IMG/VR virus record: IMGVR_UViG_3300032050_000181
Location: 1 to 53,537 of that record
DNA: 53,537 bases
Reading direction: 5' to 3' (one strand)
Origin: a virus
Shown here: positions 22,557 to 31,929 of the stretch, piece by piece
Layout of the letters: each line of letters opens with the position of its first letter
Numbering within the stretch: position 1 is the first letter of the stretch
The notes under the pieces: model-generated
What the model was told of the DNA's origin: nothing
What the model saw: the letters and a program-made list of their open reading frames with translations, nothing else
The model's database searches: none
Translations under genes and position numbers: made by a program

Positions 22557-25500
22557 CTATTTATCCTTAAACTTCGCAGTTGGTGCAGTGAAGTTGGCTG
22601 TGTAACGAGCATAACCTTTGGTGATGCGAAGATCGTCGATGTAACCACTAAAATCGTTTGTAAGAGTTGACAACTGCTCACCGATACATAAACGGTTAGT
22701 ATTAGTGAGATTAGTTGAATCAGTTGCAGAAGCGACTTGTGTGCCATCAATAAACAATCTATTCGTTGATCCAGAGCGAGTGACAGCGATATGATACCAA
22801 GTATTTGTTGTGATTCTAGAAGTAGAAGGGTCTTGCAATAATATAGTGCTAGCGCCAACTAAGAATGTTATTGATGTTCCTATTGATCTCCAATATAGCT
22901 GCCAACTATTTGCATTTCCAGATACCCATTTATCTAACAGTACTCTATTTGTACTTAACGCTGAGAAATTAATCCACAATTCTATAGTAAAATCGCCAGT
23001 ACCAAAATCTAAATTAGGAGATGATGGGATTGTAATATTGTCACCAGTTCCATCAAAGGCAATCGAACCACTACCATACTTGTACTGTGCAGTGCTGACT
23101 TTTGCATCACCAACTGTTTCAAAAACATTCTTCGCTGTTTGATCAAAGATTCCAGCGTTGGTGAAGTTACACAACAAGGATGTGTTAGCGATGTTCGTAA
23201 ATGGTGCTGATGGTGGAATGAATGGATTGGTGTAGAGAGCAGTACCTTTCACTATACGAAGTCCAGATAGATATCCATTTAAATAATATCCTCCTGTGCG
23301 GTGAGAACCAATTGTCAATGCATGAGTACTGTTCATCAATGCCGCAGAAAGTGTTGACGTTCCTGTCAACGCACCATTATTAAAATATCTAATTGTGCTG
23401 CCACTTCGCGTGACAGCAAAATGATACCACCTACCAACAGTGATATTTGGTATTACAGACGCATTAAGCACACCCCAAGATGATCCATCAGCGGAAGCCG
23501 TAAATACTAAACCGCCGCTGCTAGTATATAGAATATAAGGTGAAAATGTTGATGCCGCATCCCATCCTTTGGATACAATTACTTGGCTATCAGCAGCAGA
23601 ATTAAAATAGACCCAACCTTCAATTGTAAAATCAGTAAATGCATCTAAAGCAACATCATCAGCGATACTCAAATAATCTCCAGTGCCATCAAAATATGCA
23701 CTACCACCAACATTCGCTGTTGAATATGCAATGTTTGCATTAAAAGTTTGCCCAAACGGATTAAACGTTCTTGGTATTGCATCACCATTGCGCGTGATCG
23801 TGAATGCGTTGGTACTGTTGTCAATCAATGTTGCAGATTGACATGTAAGTAATGCCGTATTGGCATCTGAAGTAAATTGTGTTGTTGATGGCGTAAAATT
23901 GGCTGTATATCTTGCACTATTTGAAACTCTTAAATTAGAAATATATCCTGGCCAATTTTCATTACCTGAACTCCAAGAACCAATATATCCCGTTGATCCA
24001 CTAAATGCTGTACTAGTAGTTGTATCTAAAACCTTTGTTCCACCAATAAAACCAAACACATTAGAAGATTGTTGAACAACTGCAACATGAACCCATGTAT
24101 TTTGAACCAAATTTGTTGCAGCCGTTGTTGCAGAAAAACCATAAAAACGAAGTTTCCCTGCATCTAATAACATTCCCATACCAGTATTGGTTATAAAAAT
24201 ATCATGAAAGCCAGAGTGATTTCCTGTATAATATACCCATGCTTCAATTGTTAATGGTCCAGTTCCTATAGAAGATAATGTTGATCCAGCATTGTAAGTT
24301 AGATAGTCTCCAGTTCCATCAAAAAACACGCTATGACTGTTTGAACTTAAGAGACCAGATGAGAATGGCGAGAACGATTGAACAGACACATCACCAGCGC
24401 GTGTAATTGTAAAACTATTTGGTCCTTCGTCAACAAAACGATTTGATTGTAATACAAGTAATTGTGTATTTGCAATAGGAGTTAGTGGTGCAGTTGGAGG
24501 AGTAAACGCTGCAGTATAGACGGCAGTTCCTTTCACAATACGAACATTTGACATGTAACCAGTTATTACACCTGCTCCTGGGCTAGTTGCACTCGAACTT
24601 ATATGAAGCGCAGCAGTGCTTCCCGCTATATTAGTGCTATCCGTTACTGTGGTTTCTAATACACCATTAATAAACAATCTTAAATTAGTTCCACTTCTTG
24701 ACACTGCAAGGTGATTCCATTTATTTGCAGAAACAGTATTTGCTGAATATGCTTTAAACGAACCTTCAGACCAAAATGCAACTCTATTATTTGCTAAAAC
24801 TTCAAACGAACTACCGTCGCTAGCATTATATTGTCCTACCAAAATTACGTTAGTGCCGATTGATGTTTGATATGTCCAGCATTCTATTGTAAAATCGCCA
24901 GTTCCGTAATCCCATGCAGCGTTATCTGGTACAGTTATATAATCACCAGTTCCATCAAAATATCCTGACCACCCAGTTTGACTAAATGGCGAATAACTTC
25001 CTTGAGTTGCATTACCATTTCTTGTAATCGTAAAGTTATTATTGCTTGAATCTAAGAACGTATGATTGTTTTGATTATTCGCACCATCAGCATGAATCAA
25101 CAGAACATTATTGGCAAACAATACACCCTCGCCCGTCGTAGCAGTAAGGCTAAATGCTCTTGAGGAACTTTGATTTTGAGCATCTATTGCATTCACAGTA
25201 AAGTTATAAGTCGTATCAGTTTCTGGTGGTGTTGTGATCGTGCCACTGATAACGCCATTTGACGCAAGTGTGATGCCGCCTGGCAATGAACTACCAGCAG
25301 CCAATGCATAAGTCAATGGTGCATCACCAGTTGCGGATAAAGAAATATTAAATGTGCCAGTTGCATCTTGTTCAGCTAAAGTCGCACCAGTTACCCATGT
25401 TGGTTCGCCAGATACCTGCAATCCAGGAATTAATATTGCAGTCGCACCATCTTCTGGATTAATCACATAAACAGGATATGTTGCAGAAGAAAGAGCAGGA

Positions 25501-25772
25501 CCAGTAAATGATAAATTGCTTGCGCTGATATAAGAAACGGAAGGAACGTTATTGCCGTTAATAAAAACAGTTGAGTTTGATTTAAAACCCGAGCCTGTGA
25601 TATAGAGAGTTTGACCGCCATTCGTATTTGCAGCAGTATCATCATCAGGATAAATGATCGTTGAGATTTTAGGACCACCACCAGCCGAAATAGTCGTATT
25701 TAACGCAGAGGAAATTTGCGTTGTGCTAATTGTTCCTGACTGAATTGCACCACCTGATAGTTTACCTGCCAT
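22557..25772 (-). CDS. Tail fibre/adhesin with IPT, Ig-like and four LamG domains
   Basis: A 1071-residue fibre-type protein. The start MAGKLSGGAI is shared with the next gene upstream. Then: an IPT/TIG domain (about 30-117; GGQTLYITGSGF, VYVINPEDG), a cadherin-like He_PIG domain (about 120-210; LPGGITLASNGVISGT), and four concanavalin-like LamG_3 repeats (about 218-430, 430-635, 640-850, 855-1065). Each repeat has a YFDGTGDY- or AFDGTGDN-type start and a G(Y/F)xxxLRI end. LamG domains bind glycans, so this is a candidate host-recognition adhesin. No signal peptide, consistent with a virion protein. GAGG lies just before the ATG. Confidence 0.85.
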   Translation of the reverse strand: MAGKLSGGAIQSGTISTTQISSALNTTISAGGGPKISTIIYPDDDTAANTNGGQTLYITGSGFKSNSTVFINGNNVPSVSYISASNLSFTGPALSSATYPVYVINPEDGATAILIPGLQVSGEPTWVTGATLAEQDATGTFNISLSATGDAPLTYALAAGSSLPGGITLASNGVISGTITTPPETDTTYNFTVNAIDAQNQSSSRAFSLTATTGEGVLFANNVLLIHADGANNQNNHTFLDSSNNNFTITRNGNATQGSYSPFSQTGWSGYFDGTGDYITVPDNAAWDYGTGDFTIECWTYQTSIGTNVILVGQYNASDGSSFEVLANNRVAFWSEGSFKAYSANTVSANKWNHLAVSRSGTNLRLFINGVLETTVTDSTNIAGSTAALHISSSATSPGAGVITGYMSNVRIVKGTAVYTAAFTPPTAPLTPIANTQLLVLQSNRFVDEGPNSFTITRAGDVSVQSFSPFSSGLLSSNSHSVFFDGTGDYLTYNAGSTLSSIGTGPLTIEAWVYYTGNHSGFHDIFITNTGMGMLLDAGKLRFYGFSATTAATNLVQNTWVHVAVVQQSSNVFGFIGGTKVLDTTTSTAFSGSTGYIGSWSSGNENWPGYISNLRVSNSARYTANFTPSTTQFTSDANTALLTCQSATLIDNSTNAFTITRNGDAIPRTFNPFGQTFNANIAYSTANVGGSAYFDGTGDYLSIADDVALDAFTDFTIEGWVYFNSAADSQVIVSKGWDAASTFSPYILYTSSGGLVFTASADGSSWGVLNASVIPNITVGRWYHFAVTRSGSTIRYFNNGALTGTSTLSAALMNSTHALTIGSHRTGGYYLNGYLSGLRIVKGTALYTNPFIPPSAPFTNIANTSLLCNFTNAGIFDQTAKNVFETVGDAKVSTAQYKYGSGSIAFDGTGDNITIPSSPNLDFGTGDFTIELWINFSALSTNRVLLDKWVSGNANSWQLYWRSIGTSITFLVGASTILLQDPSTSRITTNTWYHIAVTRSGSTNRLFIDGTQVASATDSTNLTNTNRLCIGEQLSTLTNDFSGYIDDLRITKGYARYTANFTAPTAKFKDK

Positions 25773-25780
25773 TTGAGCCT

Positions 25781-26152
25781 CTAATAATTTGTAACTGATA
25801 AGCCTGGAGCGCGAACTCCAAATGCACCAGTTTCTGGATTAATTACATATACCAAGTACGTTCCAACAGAAAGCGCAGGAGTCGTAAATTGCACATTGCT
25901 TGAACTTATATAAGTGACCGAAGGTGCTACTGTTGTGTTTATATAAACAGATGCGTTTGATGCAAAGTTTGAACCCAAGAGCGTAATCGTTTGACCGCCT
26001 GATGCTCTTGCTGAACTATTTGCCCCAAAATAAATTAAATTGCTCACTTTAGGACCACCAGAAGAAGTTATCTGCGTGTTGAGACTGGAGTCAAGCTTGC
26101 TTAACTCGATCGTTCCTGCTTCAATTGCACCACCAGATAACTTGCCTGCCAT
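25781..26152 (-). CDS. Short IPT/TIG-domain fibre protein, paralogue of its neighbour
   Basis: A 123-residue protein that is nearly all one IPT/TIG immunoglobulin-like domain (GGQTITLLGSNF, VYVINPETG). It shares MAGKLSGGAI, the domain and its length with the N-terminus of the 1071-residue fibre, so the two arose by tandem duplication. It may be a small fibre or baseplate decoration, or a duplicate that lost its LamG domains. ATG at 26152 follows AAGGAAG. Nine bases downstream starts the longer paralogue. Confidence 0.8.
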   Translation of the reverse strand: MAGKLSGGAIEAGTIELSKLDSSLNTQITSSGGPKVSNLIYFGANSSARASGGQTITLLGSNFASNASVYINTTVAPSVTYISSSNVQFTTPALSVGTYLVYVINPETGAFGVRAPGLSVTNY

Positions 26153-26174
26153 TTAATCTTCCTTTGTTTTTTGA

Positions 26175-26182
26175 TATTTATT
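26175..26182 (-). promoter_or_regulatory. Possible T4-late-like box
   Basis: AATAAATA on the minus strand, 23 bases before the ATG of the short IPT protein and just after the stop of the 476-residue structural gene. Spacing is compatible with a short leader carrying AAGGAAG. Confidence 0.4.
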
Positions 26183-26185
26183 TTA

Positions 26186-27616
26186 CTAATAAATCTCGCG
26201 CCACTGCAAGGCTGCACCGACTGATGCAATCTGATTTCCTGCTGTGGTAATTGTTCTAACCACGATTACATAAACTTCTGAATCTGTTGAGTCGAAGTTC
26301 TGCACAATGATATTTTTCTTTGCTGCAGTCAATGCGCCTGATGCAACTGGAGAAAGGGAGTTCTGAGATGCGCCAGCAGGTACGAATCCTGTAGCAAATG
26401 ACTCACCATTAGTAATGGTATCTGCATTGATACAATATTCCACACCGCTTGATGGTGAAGCAGAAGTCCAAACAAGAGCACCAGTATTATTAGCCAAATA
26501 TGATGAATTTGCAAGTTTACGAATTTCGTAGACGATACTATTTGTTTCAGTATGCAGAGCAATTTGATTTAAACGAACGCTGATTCGATTTGGAAATCCT
26601 TGGAAAGTATTTTTAAGTCGAATTGCAATTAATGGAAGTTCAGTTGCCGAAGGTGTTGCGGTTGATCGATTATTTGCAGTGATTGCAAAATCAATACCTG
26701 ATTCAATATAACCGCCTTCGCTGGCAACGGTAGAACAAATCTGTTCCATTACTCCACCAGTTCCTGGTCCTGTGTTTCTAATCTCACAGCGAACTGGAAG
26801 GTTTGGATTTGCGATATAAACTTCGTCTAGAACATTTGAGTGGAGATATTCGTGAGCAATAATCACTTTACCATCATGAACAAATCCGCAACGAACACGA
26901 CCAACACCCAGCCATTGAAAGTCTGTATAGGTTAATTGAGTTTTGGTGATGTCTAGATTAAATCCACTCAATCCTGTTCCATCGCATTTATCTACATTCC
27001 AATCTGATTGTGGAACACGACGCTGGTAAGTATAAGGCACACCATTAATTGTTGTAACTACATTGGATTCATTTGCTGTATTGCCAGTATATGAGCGAAT
27101 AACCCAGTTGAGCGTCTGTGTTGTATTTGCGACTAAATTTCCATTTGCCGTATCACTACCCACTTGTTCGAAGTAGATACCATCGCGATCATCGAAATAT
27201 CCAGTTCTTTTCGTTACATTTCGATCTGGTGCACCAAAATTGAAAGAAGAAAAGATTAATTGACTCTTTCCTGGTTGATAGTGGTGATAAAATTTAGTCT
27301 GGTGAATTGCATAAGCAGAAGAATTACTATTTGTAGAGAGTGTTGCTTGTGCTTTATTCATCTCAAATGTAACTGAGCCATTTGAAGTGACATCCAAAAA
27401 GTTTGGATCGATTGCAAAGAGATGCTTATAATCGCCGAGTGTGAACAATTCAGAAACACGAGTACGACCAAACGCATCTGGTGAAATGCCATTAATTGTG
27501 AGTGGCGTTTCTGAAGAATTAACAGTCACATTACCAGTAACAGGTAATGGATTACTTGTAGAAACCACAATACTATTATTTTGTGGGTTTACATTTTTAT
27601 TAAACAAATATGTCAT
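26186..27616 (-). CDS. Putative tail/baseplate structural protein
   Basis: A 476-residue beta-rich protein with no signal peptide. The N-terminal strand-rich segment (SNPLPVTGNVTVNSSETPL, INGISPDAFGRTRVSE) is like the attachment regions of phage tail proteins. The body is typical of aquatic T4-like tail-associated proteins; I know no precise function. It sits inside the fibre cluster, and ATG at 27616 shares one base with the collagen-like gene stop. A baseplate wedge or fibre role is inferred from neighbours. Confidence 0.68.
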   Translation of the reverse strand: MTYLFNKNVNPQNNSIVVSTSNPLPVTGNVTVNSSETPLTINGISPDAFGRTRVSELFTLGDYKHLFAIDPNFLDVTSNGSVTFEMNKAQATLSTNSNSSAYAIHQTKFYHHYQPGKSQLIFSSFNFGAPDRNVTKRTGYFDDRDGIYFEQVGSDTANGNLVANTTQTLNWVIRSYTGNTANESNVVTTINGVPYTYQRRVPQSDWNVDKCDGTGLSGFNLDITKTQLTYTDFQWLGVGRVRCGFVHDGKVIIAHEYLHSNVLDEVYIANPNLPVRCEIRNTGPGTGGVMEQICSTVASEGGYIESGIDFAITANNRSTATPSATELPLIAIRLKNTFQGFPNRISVRLNQIALHTETNSIVYEIRKLANSSYLANNTGALVWTSASPSSGVEYCINADTITNGESFATGFVPAGASQNSLSPVASGALTAAKKNIIVQNFDSTDSEVYVIVVRTITTAGNQIASVGAALQWREIY

Positions 27617-28710
27617 TAGATGATTCTCCAGCCAGAACGATAAAGCATTTGCACTGCTCCGTTATCTATTTGCAAACTAAATCCATTTGCATCGTTATCT
27701 ATAGTACCGACGGCTAATATTGGATTATTTGAACAATTTCCCGATTCATCTTTAATTACAATCATTCTGCCATTGGTTGAAGCAGGAACTGTGATTGATA
27801 CGTTTCCTGCATAATTGACACCAATGTAATAATCGTTTGCATCAACGGTGTATGTTGAAGCGGTTACGAGAGTCGTATTAACTGTTGCAAAACCAGCCGC
27901 GCCTTGTACACCTTGATATCCTTGTTCACCCTGTGTTCCTTGATATCCCTGTTCGCCTTGTGGACCTTGAATCCCCTGTTCACCTTGGAAGCCTTGTTCA
28001 CCTTGATGACCTTGGAAACCTTGATAACCCTGTGCACCTTGAATACCTTGTGCGCCTTGCGTTCCTACTGCTCCCTGAACACCTTGTGCACCTTGAACGC
28101 CTTGACGCCCCTGCGCACCTTGTGCTCCACCGCCACCACCACCTGCGGCAAAAGTAAATTGTTTTCTTGCTTCGTTATATTGTACGAATAGACCATCAGC
28201 AGCATTTGCGCGATCTAAATCGTCGGCATCCCAAATCTTAACAATACCAGTACCACCACCACCCCAAGTGAGTGTGCCGATCTTTTGCATCATCTCAGAG
28301 AGAGTGCGTTTGATACCTTCAATTTCTTTTCGTTCAAGAGTTGAAATAATTTTTGGCGCTGCTGTGTTCAACGCCTTCATTGTTTGTTTAACTAATTCAC
28401 CTTGCGTTGGTTTAGTTATGTAATCAACTGTTGGAGGAACAACTTCTTTTGGAGGGACGGGAGGTGAAACACCACCACGATCAATATCAACTTCCGTAAT
28501 AATAACAGGTTGCTCAACAACCTTTTCAATTACAGGTTCTGGTTCAGGAATTGATTCTGTTATTGGCTCAGGTGGTGGTGCTTCTTCTTTAAAAAGAAGT
28601 TTAGCAAGTTTTTCTTCTTTTTCGATTGATTCGACAAGTGCTTGATCAACTGGTTGACCAAACATTCTCGCCATCTTGACGAGTAATTTTTTCTCTTCAA
28701 GTGTTTTCAT
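27616..28710 (-). CDS. Collagen-like tail fibre protein
   Basis: A 364-residue protein. The N-terminal part is charged and Pro-rich (about 20-105). Then comes a helical stretch ending in TWGGGGTG, and a collagen-like run of about 26 Gly-X-Y triplets (about 197-275), mostly GxQ (GAQGVQG, GYQGEQG), with one Pro and no Lys. A small beta-rich C-terminal domain follows (about 275-364), typical of trimeric fibre tips. Collagen-like triplets form triple helices that give rigid shafts. It is probably a side or tail fibre segment; exact place unknown. Confidence 0.85.
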   Translation of the reverse strand: MKTLEEKKLLVKMARMFGQPVDQALVESIEKEEKLAKLLFKEEAPPPEPITESIPEPEPVIEKVVEQPVIITEVDIDRGGVSPPVPPKEVVPPTVDYITKPTQGELVKQTMKALNTAAPKIISTLERKEIEGIKRTLSEMMQKIGTLTWGGGGTGIVKIWDADDLDRANAADGLFVQYNEARKQFTFAAGGGGGGAQGAQGRQGVQGAQGVQGAVGTQGAQGIQGAQGYQGFQGHQGEQGFQGEQGIQGPQGEQGYQGTQGEQGYQGVQGAAGFATVNTTLVTASTYTVDANDYYIGVNYAGNVSITVPASTNGRMIVIKDESGNCSNNPILAVGTIDNDANGFSLQIDNGAVQMLYRSGWRII

Positions 28711-28725
28711 AATCTTTAACTTCTA

Positions 28726-29757
28726 TTAAAATGTGATGCTGCCAGAGGCATTAAAGACATAAACTCTAAAGCCGCCAGAAACCGTAACTGTTGGACTACC
28801 AGTAGTTGTTGCTGCAGGGTAACTATCAGCATATTTAATAATCACGACACCTGAACCGCCTGTACCACCTGGCTGAACTGAAACGCCAGGGCTAGTTACT
28901 GCGTTTGGTGTACCGAAGGCTCCACCACCGCCACCACCGCCACCAGTATTTACTGTTCCTGCTGTGCCTGCTGCTGTTGCTGGAGTTGAACCACCACCCG
29001 CACCACCACCGCCAGTACCACCAGGTCTCTGAGTAACAATTTGATTGTGTGGTGGATTTCTGCCGCCGCTACTACCGCCACCACCACCACCACGTGTTAC
29101 TGATGATCCAGAAATTGATGAGGCTACGCCATTACCACCTCTTCCTGCTGTACCACCACCATTGCCGCCAACAGTATTTTTTGATGCAGCTTCTCCGACT
29201 TCACTAGCACCACCACCGCCCCCAGAAAGACCACGAACTCCTGTCAAAGAACTGTATGGTCCAGGAGTATATGTGAATGTTGCTCCACCATTATTTCCTT
29301 GACTTGGCGAAGTTGATGGTGTGTTTCCTGCGCCACCTGTGCCCGCTACTGTTGTGGTTCCATAACCGCCACCACCACCAGATCCACCAGATCCACCCGC
29401 TGCACCAAGAGAGGCAACTGTTGCACCGTTACCGCCACCAGCAGAAGTGATTGTGTGAAATACTGAACCTGAACCACTTGTTCCTGCGGCAAAACCTGAG
29501 CCACCGCCACCGCCCCCACCAATCGTGATTGTGTATGTTGTGCCAGAACTTACTTCGAAGTTTGCACCTTCTCTATAACCACCAGCACCACCACCGCCAC
29601 CTGGACCAGCACCACCACCGCCGCCACCAATCACAAGATAATCAATGAAAACTGGACCAGCAGCAGCGCCACCTGCAATTTTTTTTCTAACAATGCGAAC
29701 GCTGGCGCCACCAGTAACTGAAATAGATCCGCTTGCAATTGTGGACAGTAAAGGCAT
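28726..29757 (-). CDS. Glycine-rich tail fibre/adhesin
   Basis: A 343-residue protein dominated by poly-Gly runs (up to 8 Gly) with Ser, Ala, Thr and Pro between. A beta-rich N-terminal part (VTGGASVRIVRKK) and a C-terminal strand (VVIIKYADSYPAA, then FRVYVFNASGSITF) cap it. Similar Gly-rich phage adhesins, such as the polyglycine-sandwich tips of T-even-like gp38, bind host receptors. It is between a small fibre protein and the collagen-like protein, so all may build one fibre assembly. Confidence 0.8.
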   Translation of the reverse strand: MPLLSTIASGSISVTGGASVRIVRKKIAGGAAAGPVFIDYLVIGGGGGGAGPGGGGGAGGYREGANFEVSSGTTYTITIGGGGGGGSGFAAGTSGSGSVFHTITSAGGGNGATVASLGAAGGSGGSGGGGGYGTTTVAGTGGAGNTPSTSPSQGNNGGATFTYTPGPYSSLTGVRGLSGGGGGASEVGEAASKNTVGGNGGGTAGRGGNGVASSISGSSVTRGGGGGGSSGGRNPPHNQIVTQRPGGTGGGGAGGGSTPATAAGTAGTVNTGGGGGGGGAFGTPNAVTSPGVSVQPGGTGGSGVVIIKYADSYPAATTTGSPTVTVSGGFRVYVFNASGSITF

Positions 29758-29768
29758 TTTAATCTACC

Positions 29769-30323
29769 TTATACAAATTCAGTTTTTGAGCCAAGTACGG
29801 TATATGTGTTTGTTGCAGTTTTAATGATTGTAAATCCGTAAGCATCAAGAGCATTAGTGTTTGCTGTTGGTGTAGTATTTCCTGACCATTTTGGTGTGAT
29901 GCCTGTGCCATCAATTTGAACGTTTGCAATTACATATCCTGTTGCACCATTTTTAACGATTACAAGACTTGTGATTGATTGATTTGTTGAAACCAAAGAA
30001 TCAAGTGTAGTTGTACTATTACCTCTAAAATTTACTGTAGAGTTTGCCGTTGCATCGTTTGTTAGATAAGTCACAGCGCCATCTAATAAGTTAACAGTCA
30101 AATTTGCACTTAACGCTGTAGCGCTCACATTCACACGTTCTTTTGTTTGCTGCAATGTTGTTGTGGTTTCCATATTCAAACCACCTGCAGAAATGGTAAG
30201 TTGTCCAGTCATTGTATCGCCAGACTTAAGAACTCTATCAGTAGGCAATATGTTTGATGCTAACTGAGTATTTGTTATCGTATTTGCAACGATTGTTTTA
30301 CTTGCGTTTAATTTATCTGGCAT
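29769..30323 (-). CDS. Small fibre-associated protein
   Basis: A 184-residue beta-rich protein. The N-terminal ASKTIVANTITNTQLASNI has the repeat-like pattern seen in phage fibre attachment segments. The SGDTMTGQLTISAG segment near residue 53-66 is the well-known tail-fibre repeat motif. No signal peptide. It lies between the endolysin and the Gly-rich adhesin. Probable fibre shaft or adaptor. Confidence 0.72.
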   Translation of the reverse strand: MPDKLNASKTIVANTITNTQLASNILPTDRVLKSGDTMTGQLTISAGGLNMETTTTLQQTKERVNVSATALSANLTVNLLDGAVTYLTNDATANSTVNFRGNSTTTLDSLVSTNQSITSLVIVKNGATGYVIANVQIDGTGITPKWSGNTTPTANTNALDAYGFTIIKTATNTYTVLGSKTEFV

Positions 30324-30332
30324 TTTTCTCTC

Positions 30333-31505
30333 TTATGATATGAAACCTGGTTTATACACAGTTTTACCTTTTTCTGTTAACGCAGTAAGTTTTTGTTTTC
30401 TGTTTTGATTTTTTGATGAAACAGATGCGTGAACCCAACCAGAGTTTGGTCCTTCTTTCGGATCATAGAACTCAAGAATGATCTGATCGAATTCACAATT
30501 TTCAGCAACCCATTTCGCTAGGTCTGGGTTTGGGAGTCCGTCGATTTCGAAGTCGACCGCTTCTCCATTGCAATGCTGACTTTTGCTGCTACCACCAACA
30601 GCGGCATTAAGAGCAGCGCCCCGATACCCGCTATTAATACGAACAGGTTTACCGAAATGTTTACGAACTGGTTCAAGAATCTTTTCGCATACCATTTTAA
30701 GGTTGTTAGCGTGTTCTGCATTTGGTGTGTTATCAATCCTTTTTCGAATTGCAGTTTCACTTTTAGTAAACTCTTTCAAATTAAAATGTTCAGATAATTG
30801 CATTTCAGGATTTACTTTACCTGAGGATGCTACTGCAGATTTTGCAGCCGCTGGTGCTGCGGCAACTTTAGGTGCAGCAATTGCACCAGGTGCGCTCAAT
30901 TGCGCGAAGTACGTTTTCGTCTTATTCTTGCGATCTTCCAAGCCGTGTGTACCACCATTAACTTTCTTACTAATGGATAAAATCGTAGCATCAGTCACTC
31001 CTTGATCGCAAATTGTCCAAAGTTTATTTCTTTCAAAAAAGAACATCGCAGATTCAAATGCCAATTCCGTGGCAACGAGATCTGGATTTGTCATTACGTC
31101 TGGACGATTACAATACTTTGAGAAAGCCAGATAATTATCTTTACCTGTCAATTGTAATGCACCACGTCCACGATATTTCCAACCGTCACCTGACGCTTCT
31201 GGACCATTGCCCATACGACTCGCATAAACACGATTTGCAATTCTTTCTGGTTTGCGTTCGTATTGTAATGCAAGAGCATCGGTTGGGAAATATTTACCAA
31301 AAATCCCACGGAGACCTTTTGCTCCATAGTTTAAGTTTTCAGAGAATGCTTTGAATCCGCCAGTCTCATGAGCAGTTTGCCCAAAGAAGTGCGCTGCTCT
31401 TGCTGGAGATAATTTATAATAGGCAGCAGCAGCACGTAGAGTACCAGGACCCCACGCACCGTCTGCTGTTACGCCTATTTTTTGTTGAAGTGCTTTTAAA
31501 CTCAT
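30333..31505 (-). CDS. Two-domain endolysin: GH19 plus M15 peptidase
   Basis: A 390-residue wall-cutting enzyme. Residues 1-30 look like a short peptidoglycan-binding unit (IGVTADGAWGPGTLRAA). The GH19 chitinase/lysozyme-like domain has HETGG with catalytic Glu47 and a second Glu56 (SENLNYG), and GRGALQLTG near 125. A linker rich in Ala/Pro follows. Residues about 230-375 are a Peptidase_M15_3-type zinc peptidase with RINSGYRG, His about 310, Asp about 317 (QHCNGEAVDFE) and His about 357 (GWVH). One part would cut glycan, the other the peptide. No signal peptide, so a holin is needed. Confidence 0.9.
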   Translation of the reverse strand: MSLKALQQKIGVTADGAWGPGTLRAAAAYYKLSPARAAHFFGQTAHETGGFKAFSENLNYGAKGLRGIFGKYFPTDALALQYERKPERIANRVYASRMGNGPEASGDGWKYRGRGALQLTGKDNYLAFSKYCNRPDVMTNPDLVATELAFESAMFFFERNKLWTICDQGVTDATILSISKKVNGGTHGLEDRKNKTKTYFAQLSAPGAIAAPKVAAAPAAAKSAVASSGKVNPEMQLSEHFNLKEFTKSETAIRKRIDNTPNAEHANNLKMVCEKILEPVRKHFGKPVRINSGYRGAALNAAVGGSSKSQHCNGEAVDFEIDGLPNPDLAKWVAENCEFDQIILEFYDPKEGPNSGWVHASVSSKNQNRKQKLTALTEKGKTVYKPGFIS

Positions 31506-31513
31506 AAGTCACC

Positions 31514-31927
31514 TCAAGCGATTTCGTCTTCGTCTTCTTTTGCTGCATCTGCAACAACAGCACCAGCAGCAACACCGACAGCGCCTGCAACAACAAGTGG
31601 TGCAACTTCAGCAACTGGTTCTGGGATTAAATCATCTGGTGTTGGATCACCAAGAGTTGGCTCTGGTGGCTTTGGTGCTTCTGGTTTCTTGTCATCTTTA
31701 CCAAGCATAATACCTGATAGGATACCAGTCAAGAAAGTAGCAATTGGCGTAATCAACTCAAAGAACTTGGCGTCATTTGGCGATTGCTGCATTGGTTGAG
31801 TTACGAAGATAAGTGAGTAGAGAACTACAAACACAATTCCCGTAAGTGTAAAAGCAAGAGAAAGACCGACTGTAAATTTGAGTCGTGCCATCAATTCACT
31901 TTCTGTATAACGTGGTCCTTTAAACAT
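31514..31927 (-). CDS. Holin-like membrane protein beside the endolysin
   Basis: A 137-residue protein with two membrane helices (LSLAFTLTGIVFVVLYSLIFV, about 18-38; FFELITPIATFLTGILSGIML, about 55-75) joined by a polar loop. A Pro- and Asp-rich cytoplasmic part follows, then an Ala/Val-rich hydrophobic segment (LVVAGAVGVAAGAVVA) and an acidic tail. It lies 8 bases upstream of the endolysin, the usual place for a holin. This conserved-looking protein type occurs in aquatic T4-like phages. Confidence 0.72.
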   Translation of the reverse strand: MFKGPRYTESELMARLKFTVGLSLAFTLTGIVFVVLYSLIFVTQPMQQSPNDAKFFELITPIATFLTGILSGIMLGKDDKKPEAPKPPEPTLGDPTPDDLIPEPVAEVAPLVVAGAVGVAAGAVVADAAKEDEDEIA

Positions 31928-31929
31928 AA

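Noticed and set aside
27885-28191. Plus-strand frames over the collagen-like gene
   Set aside because: The regular Gly-X-Gln codons leave the opposite strand open; the frames end where the repeat ends.
27616-28710. Prolyl/lysyl hydroxylation of the collagen-like repeat as the oxygenase target
   Set aside because: The triplet region has a single Pro and no Lys, so it offers almost no sites.
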